Shown here in pieces: positions 53,499-57,450 of a stretch of DNA of 57,450 nt. This DNA comes from Oscillatoria sp. FACHB-1406. Lineage in GTDB: Bacteria > Cyanobacteriota > Cyanobacteriia > Cyanobacteriales > Spirulinaceae. The notes beneath the pieces were generated by a model, which saw only the letters and a program-made list of their open reading frames with translations, had not been told where the DNA came from and made no database searches. Every line of letters starts with the position of its first letter. Position 1 is the first letter of the stretch. The DNA lies in the NCBI RefSeq assembly GCF_014698145.1, contig NZ_JACJSM010000031.1:1-57450 (forward strand). The letters are read 5' to 3'. A program made the translations under genes and the position numbers.

Positions 53499-54221
53499 TT
53501 AGGGGGATAATTTCGCCTTCTTGGCTCGATTCTCCTTATACCACTGCGCGATCGCGGGACACCATTCCTCGAAACGCAGGTACAGCAACTCGCAAAACTT
53601 TTGTGCTTCGAGTTGCGCGTCTTTCTTCCAGCGTAAATCCAAGAGGTGCATCAGCGATCGCGCGTTGCAACTGAGAACGAAATGCTGGCGCGCGTCGAAG
53701 GGGATTAAGCCCCGTGCGTGTTCCTCGGCGAGTCCTTCTTCGAGGCGTTTTTGGTAGTGCTGGCACGCTTGCAAGCAGCAGTCTAAATCTTGCGATCGCT
53801 GGGCTTCGGTGTACTGGTAATGTTTGCCCTGGCGATCGGTATATTTTCCCGTCGGACGCAGATAAAAAACATCTTCAATTTTGCGTTTTCCGGTGGCTAC
53901 ATCAATAATGCGCTGTCCGGTATATCGAAAAGATTGTACATCGAACGAAACACCCACCCGATGCGTTCGTAACTGTTGCATCATTGAATGGGGAAAATAT
54001 CCAACATTGAGGGTAATTTGAGGATGTTCCAAACAACCATAATGTCCGCGATCGCCTGCTAAAAGATGCTTGACAATCAGTTCGCCCGCCCGACTCTCAT
54101 CGGGAAATTTATCGCGACGATCCCACACGAAATCTTCGGAATAATCTTGGTGCATCGCTGCCCAAATCACTTGTTGGGGATTGGGGGTTGCGGCAATTGT
54201 TTCAATCTTAAATTTATCCAT
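53499..54221 (-). CDS. thyX: FAD-dependent thymidylate synthase
   Basis: 240 residues. RTHRVGVSFDVQSFRY carries the ThyX R-x-H-R-x7-S-type pattern, here in a cyanobacterial variant, and LMHLLDLRWKKDAQLEAQKF closes the active site. It methylates dUMP using methylene-tetrahydrofolate, NADPH and FAD. ATG 54221. GlyA in this window makes its one-carbon donor, and Dcd starts the dUMP supply path. Confidence 0.95.
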   Translation of the reverse strand: MDKFKIETIAATPNPQQVIWAAMHQDYSEDFVWDRRDKFPDESRAGELIVKHLLAGDRGHYGCLEHPQITLNVGYFPHSMMQQLRTHRVGVSFDVQSFRYTGQRIIDVATGKRKIEDVFYLRPTGKYTDRQGKHYQYTEAQRSQDLDCCLQACQHYQKRLEEGLAEEHARGLIPFDARQHFVLSCNARSLMHLLDLRWKKDAQLEAQKFCELLYLRFEEWCPAIAQWYKENRAKKAKLSP

Positions 54222-54312
54222 AAGTTTACCTATAAAGCGATCGAAAAAATTACGATCTAGCGTATATCCGCGCTCGAACTTGTGGAAAGTCCCTCTTATT
54301 CGATCCAGAAAG

Positions 54313-54466
54313 ATATAGCAGTTTTCACGTGGATGAGTTACACCCAGCGGGCGAATACCATTCGCCCCTACGGAGCGGCGTTTAATTTCGAGGCGACCTC
54401 GAAATCCGCGCCCCTACCGATTTGATTTTTGGAACTGTACCTCACGCAAACGAAAAACGCTATATA
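54313..54466. repeat. MITE-like element, family B, copy 2
   Basis: 154 bases with the same inverted termini as 12207-12315 (GATATAGCAGTTTTCACGTG; GAAAAACGCTATATAGC, and CTGTACCTCACGC near the right). The centre carries an extra inverted repeat (GGGCGAATACCATTCGCCC) and a GGCGTTTAATTTCGAGGCG block, making it longer than copy 1. Lies 92 bases upstream of thyX, possibly in its promoter region. Confidence 0.8.
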
Positions 54467-54731
54467 GCGCTACTTCCATAAGTTAGGACATTTGGTGTAG
54501 ACCGTCACGCTTAATTTTAAGGGGTAACAATTTTTCTATGCTATCTCTACCAGAAAACAAATTGACCCCTGTTTTAAGCTATAGGTCTAGTAGGGTGGCA
54601 TCGCCCACCAATCAAGACTTGGGTGCTTTTAGTACCGCTCATTATTGGGTAAGTAGCGCTATCCTTCAAAATTTTTAGATTAAAACCAAGAGAGACGGCA
54701 TTTGATTTGATTCGACAAAAGAGCGACTACA
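54467..54731. other. Repeat-bearing gap before dcd end
   Basis: The gap between the thyX start (54221) and the dcd stop (54732) is 510 bases. Beyond the MITE it contains a GTAGGGTGGCATCGCCCACC hairpin (54591-54612) and A/T-rich DNA. No ORF supported. Confidence 0.55.
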
Positions 54732-55313
54732 TTATACCCTAGAAAATACAACTTTTTCCGGTTGATCTTGATATTTTCCGCGACGCTGCTCGTAACTAAC
54801 TTCACAAGCTTCACCTTCTAAAAAGAGTAGTTGTACGACTCCTTCGTTGGCATAAATGCGACAATCTGCACTCGAAGAATTTGAGAACTCTAAAGTCAAA
54901 TGACCGCGCCAACCGGCTTCAGCAGGCGTTAAATTCGCGATTAAACCAACGCGAGCGTAAGTTGATTTTCCGATACATAAAACTGTAATCGTATCGGGGA
55001 TTTCTAGTCGTTCTAACGCGACACCCAAACCGTAGGAATGGGCAGGCAAAATAAAAAAACTGCCGTTTTCATCGTCGTGTAGTTTGACGGGTTCGAGATT
55101 TTCTGGATTTAAGTTTTTGGGATCGACAACCGTTCCGGGAATATGGCGAAAAACTCGGAATTCTAACGGCGAAAGGCGAATATCGTAGCCAAAACTGCTC
55201 AATCCGTAGGAAATGACGGGTAAATTTTCAACTCGCCGAATTAATTTAGGTTCAAAGGGCGCAATCATACCCTTAGCTGCCATTTTTGCAATCCACGTAT
55301 CGTTCTGAATCAC
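54732..55313 (-). CDS. dcd: dCTP deaminase
   Basis: 193 residues from GTG 55313 (VIQNDTWIAKMAAKGMIAPF). An in-frame ORF extends to 55547 but overlaps the adk start and is not supported by the family length (E. coli Dcd is 193 residues). Family words: SYGLSSFGYDIRLS, CIGKSTYARVGLIANLTPAEAGWRGHLTLEFSN. It converts dCTP to dUTP, which leads to dUMP for ThyX. Divergent from adk. Confidence 0.95.
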   Translation of the reverse strand: MIQNDTWIAKMAAKGMIAPFEPKLIRRVENLPVISYGLSSFGYDIRLSPLEFRVFRHIPGTVVDPKNLNPENLEPVKLHDDENGSFFILPAHSYGLGVALERLEIPDTITVLCIGKSTYARVGLIANLTPAEAGWRGHLTLEFSNSSSADCRIYANEGVVQLLFLEGEACEVSYEQRRGKYQDQPEKVVFSRV

Positions 55314-55495
55314 GGTTCTCGTTCTCGTTCTATAAGCCAAGCAGATTATCATAACATCGAAGTTGAGAGCGTACCTGTTGCGAGCGCAATCTCTGCGGGA
55401 TTGCGGACTAAAAGCTTGGAGGTTTGGGACGCGAGCGACGTTTTTTGGTTTAATTGAGAGGCGATAGTGCCGGTTAAGGCGGAGCCAGAATAGCT

Positions 55496-56044
55496 GTGAG
55501 ATTGATTCTACTAGGGGGACCGGGTTCGGGAAAGGGGACGCAAGCACAACGACTGCGCGATCGCTACCAACTTCCTACGATCGCAGTTGGGGATATTTTA
55601 CGCGATGCGATCGCAGCCCATACCTTTTTAGGCATGAAAGCCAAGCCCTACGTGGAAAAAGGCGATCTCGTCCCAGACGAGTTCATGATTCAATTCATGC
55701 GAATGCGCCTGCTGCAACCGGATACCAACAACGGTTGGATATTAGAAGGGTATCCGCGTACCGCCTTTCAAGCCGAGGAATTAAATTTTTTGCTCGAAGA
55801 TTTCCGCCAGCAATTAGACTGGGCAATTTATCTTAAGCTAGATGAAGCGGTGATGGTAGAGCGATCTTTAGCGCGATCGCGTCTCGACGACACACAGGAT
55901 ATTATCGAACGTCGCCTCAAACGCTTCCAACAGCGCACCCTTCCCATCCTCGAATATTACGAACCGCGCCAAAAACTCCTCACCATTAATGCTGCTTTAA
56001 CCCCCGAACAAGTTGAAGCAGAAATACTCGAAAAACTTTCGTAA
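55496..56044 (+). CDS. adk: Adenylate kinase
   Basis: 182 residues from GTG 55496 (MRLILLGGPGSGKGTQAQRL). P-loop GGPGSGKGT, AMP site IAVGDILRDAI and LEGYPRT. The lid is short (RSRLDD, no four-Cys insertion), as in short bacterial forms. It interconverts ATP, AMP and ADP. Cyanobacteria often carry more than one copy; this may be a secondary one. Confidence 0.93.
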   Translation: MRLILLGGPGSGKGTQAQRLRDRYQLPTIAVGDILRDAIAAHTFLGMKAKPYVEKGDLVPDEFMIQFMRMRLLQPDTNNGWILEGYPRTAFQAEELNFLLEDFRQQLDWAIYLKLDEAVMVERSLARSRLDDTQDIIERRLKRFQQRTLPILEYYEPRQKLLTINAALTPEQVEAEILEKLS

Positions 56045-56109
56045 TTCGTAATTTAGCCCTCATAATTCACCACTCATAATTCATCACTCATAATTCATAA
56101 TTTATAAAT
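56041..56109. repeat. Tandem AATTCA(C/T)-type repeat after adk
   Basis: TAATTCGTAATTTAGCCC and then three to four words of CATAATTCACCACT/CATAATTCATCACT type. Related to the array at 23606-23702. It ends at the rph start codon. Confidence 0.8.
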
Positions 56110-56826
56110 ATGTCCTGGCAACGTCCCGACGGCAGACAACTTAACGAACTTCGCCCCCTCCGCTTCGAGAAAGACTTTACGCGCTTTGCAGCGGGTTCTG
56201 TCCTCACTCATTGCGGCGAGACTAAAGTGCTGTGTACTGCCAGCATTACCGAAGAAGTTCCCCCATTTTTAAAAGGAAGCGGACAGGGATGGCTGACGGC
56301 TGAATATCGAATGCTTCCCGGTGCTACCCCCAAGCGTCAATCGCGGGAGTTTCTCAAACTTTCCGGACGCACCCAAGAAATTCAACGCCTCATCGGGCGC
56401 AGTCTTCGCGCTTCCCTTAACTTAGAATTGCTGGGAGAACGCACGATTAACATCGATGCGGATGTCCTGCAAGCGGATGCGGGAACGCGCACGACTTCGA
56501 TTACGGGGGGTTATGTTGCCCTCGCCTTAGCGCTGCAAAAGTTGCAATCTGCCGGACAATTAGAACAGTCTCCGTTGCGATCGCCGGTTGCTGCGGTTTC
56601 CGTCGGAATTTTAGAGGGCAAAATCGCTTTAGATTTGAATTACCCTGAAGATGTAGCGGCGGAAGTCGATTTTAATGTGGTGATGACGGGGGATTTAGAA
56701 TTGATTGAAGTTCAGGGGACGGCAGAATCGGGAAGCTTTACGCGCCGTCAGTTGGATGCGATTTTAGATGTTGCAGAGGGGGGAATTCTGGAGTTAGTTG
56801 CGGCGCAACAGGCGGTGCTGAGGTAA
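56110..56826 (+). CDS. rph: Ribonuclease PH
   Basis: 238 residues. [13 protein letters not shown] at the start, [47 protein letters not shown] and [21 protein letters not shown]. The family is a phosphorolytic 3' exonuclease that matures tRNA 3' ends, complementary to RNase Z in the same window. Length normal; ATG 56110. Confidence 0.97.
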   Translation: MSWQRPDGRQLNELRPLRFEKDFTRFAAGSVLTHCGETKVLCTASITEEVPPFLKGSGQGWLTAEYRMLPGATPKRQSREFLKLSGRTQEIQRLIGRSLRASLNLELLGERTINIDADVLQADAGTRTTSITGGYVALALALQKLQSAGQLEQSPLRSPVAAVSVGILEGKIALDLNYPEDVAAEVDFNVVMTGDLELIEVQGTAESGSFTRRQLDAILDVAEGGILELVAAQQAVLR

Positions 56827-56896
56827 GATGACAAGATTTTGTCCGGTAAGAGAGGTTTATAATAAAAAATCGGTGCCGTTCTAGAAACCTGAAGCC

Positions 56897-57265
56897 GTGA
56901 GTCTATTAAATTCCCCAGATTCTTCCCAAAGCGATCGATTAGATATTCCCGCGCCCCAAAAATCGGACAATAAACCCGCAGTTTCCTTTGGCACAGTCTT
57001 TGGTTCCACCTTCGCCGCGATTTTCTTAGCTGAAATGGGGGATAAGACTCAGTTGGCAACGTTGCTAATGAGTGCGCACTCTGATTCGCCTTGGATTGTC
57101 TTTCTGGGTTCGAGTCTCGCTCTAATTTCCACCAGCTTGTTAGGGGTAGTGTTGGGTTACTGGTTGGCTAAGCGTGTATCCCAGGAAACGATGCACTTAG
57201 CCGCTGGAACGATGTTAATGGTGGTGTCGGTGTTGTTGTTGTGGGATGTTGTGGTTGGGGGTTGA
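56897..57265 (+). CDS. Half-size UPF0016 (Gdt1/MneA-like) membrane protein
   Basis: 122 residues from GTG 56897. One EMGDKTQLATL motif (about 50-60) with three hydrophobic segments (about 36-50, 72-90, 102-120). Full UPF0016 cation/proton exchangers (manganese or calcium) have two such halves in about 200 residues. This protein has one and probably works as a dimer or with a second half-gene. No second half follows before the window ends. Follows rph by 70 bases. Confidence 0.88.
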   Translation: MSLLNSPDSSQSDRLDIPAPQKSDNKPAVSFGTVFGSTFAAIFLAEMGDKTQLATLLMSAHSDSPWIVFLGSSLALISTSLLGVVLGYWLAKRVSQETMHLAAGTMLMVVSVLLLWDVVVGG

Positions 57266-57450
57266 GAGGGTTTTTAATATGCACGTTGTTTGCAATTATC
57301 CGGATTGTAGAGACGTTGTATCCCACATTCCGCACGACAAATAGTAGCCCTCTGTGCGACATAGCTCTGCCTCGGTTTCTCACGCTCTGATAGCGAGGTT
57401 TTTCGCTCTTTTTAGAATCCAATCCCAATCTCAACTGCCATTTTGGGAAA
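57266..57450. other. Right end of window, no gene
   Basis: 185 bases with no supported ORF. The left half of the family C palindrome (GTAGAGACGTTGTAT) recurs at 57307-57321, probably a decayed copy of that repeat. Confidence 0.5.

Noticed and set aside
55314-55547. N-terminal extension of dCTP deaminase
   Set aside because: Exceeds family length and overlaps adk; the GTG at 55313 gives the exact expected 193 residues.

Overview
The window is chromosomal DNA from a cyanobacterium. It opens with the 3' end of a photosystem II D2 gene (psbD). It also carries an RbcR-type LysR regulator, a Tic20-like membrane protein, an SLH/OprB iron-uptake-type porin, a 4-Cys serine/threonine kinase and many short families typical of cyanobacteria. 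The octamer GCGATCGC (HIP1) recurs throughout. I see no rRNA, tRNA, CRISPR array or intact transposase. Most genes are housekeeping or envelope genes in short, alternating transcription units.

Region by region: 1-920 holds the psbD end with its terminator, then a 24-codon ORF behind a near-perfect Shine-Dalgarno sequence, then a stretch of foldable RNA ending in a terminator-like hairpin. The porin (921-2984) and an Rrf2 regulator (3155-3589) follow. On the minus strand, 9626-3625 is a tightly packed set of seven genes: a soluble protein, four membrane-anchored proteins including a two-TM P-loop ATPase, a double-LytM (M23) protein and a possible lysozyme-like membrane protein. This is my best candidate for an undescribed envelope machine. 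Next come GuaB3, an alpha/beta hydrolase between MITE-like repeats, and a 1417-residue UvrD-type helicase. 17.9-27.3 kb holds an ABC-2 permease, Nudix, a compact PBP4, RNase Z, VOC, Tic20 and GlyA, with small conserved-looking proteins between them.

27.5-42 kb holds an alpha/beta hydrolase of chlorophyll-dephytylase type, a LOV-PAS-GGDEF-EAL signalling protein, DUF2062, a solute-binding lipoprotein, ParA, a thioredoxin-like protein, NnrU, RbcR, a kinase, a GH10-like protein and a double-repeat lipoprotein. 42-50 kb holds a 1047-residue membrane protein with about seven copies of a ~75-residue repeat, a MalK-type ATPase, a 55-residue ORF whose stop codon lies in a MITE end, a pentapeptide-repeat protein, a REC-HD-GYP regulator and an MnmD-like methyltransferase. 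51-57.3 kb holds PdxA, an RTX protein, ThyX, Dcd, Adk, RNase PH and a half-size UPF0016 protein. ThyX, Dcd, Adk and the distant GuaB3 all serve nucleotide metabolism.

Intergenic DNA is full of small inverted-repeat elements. At least four families have recognisable terminal inverted repeats (11942/13109; 12207/54313; 20331/34042; 47121). Perfect palindromes and a 21-unit heptamer array (17692-17839) are also present. Two gene stop codons fall inside repeat termini.
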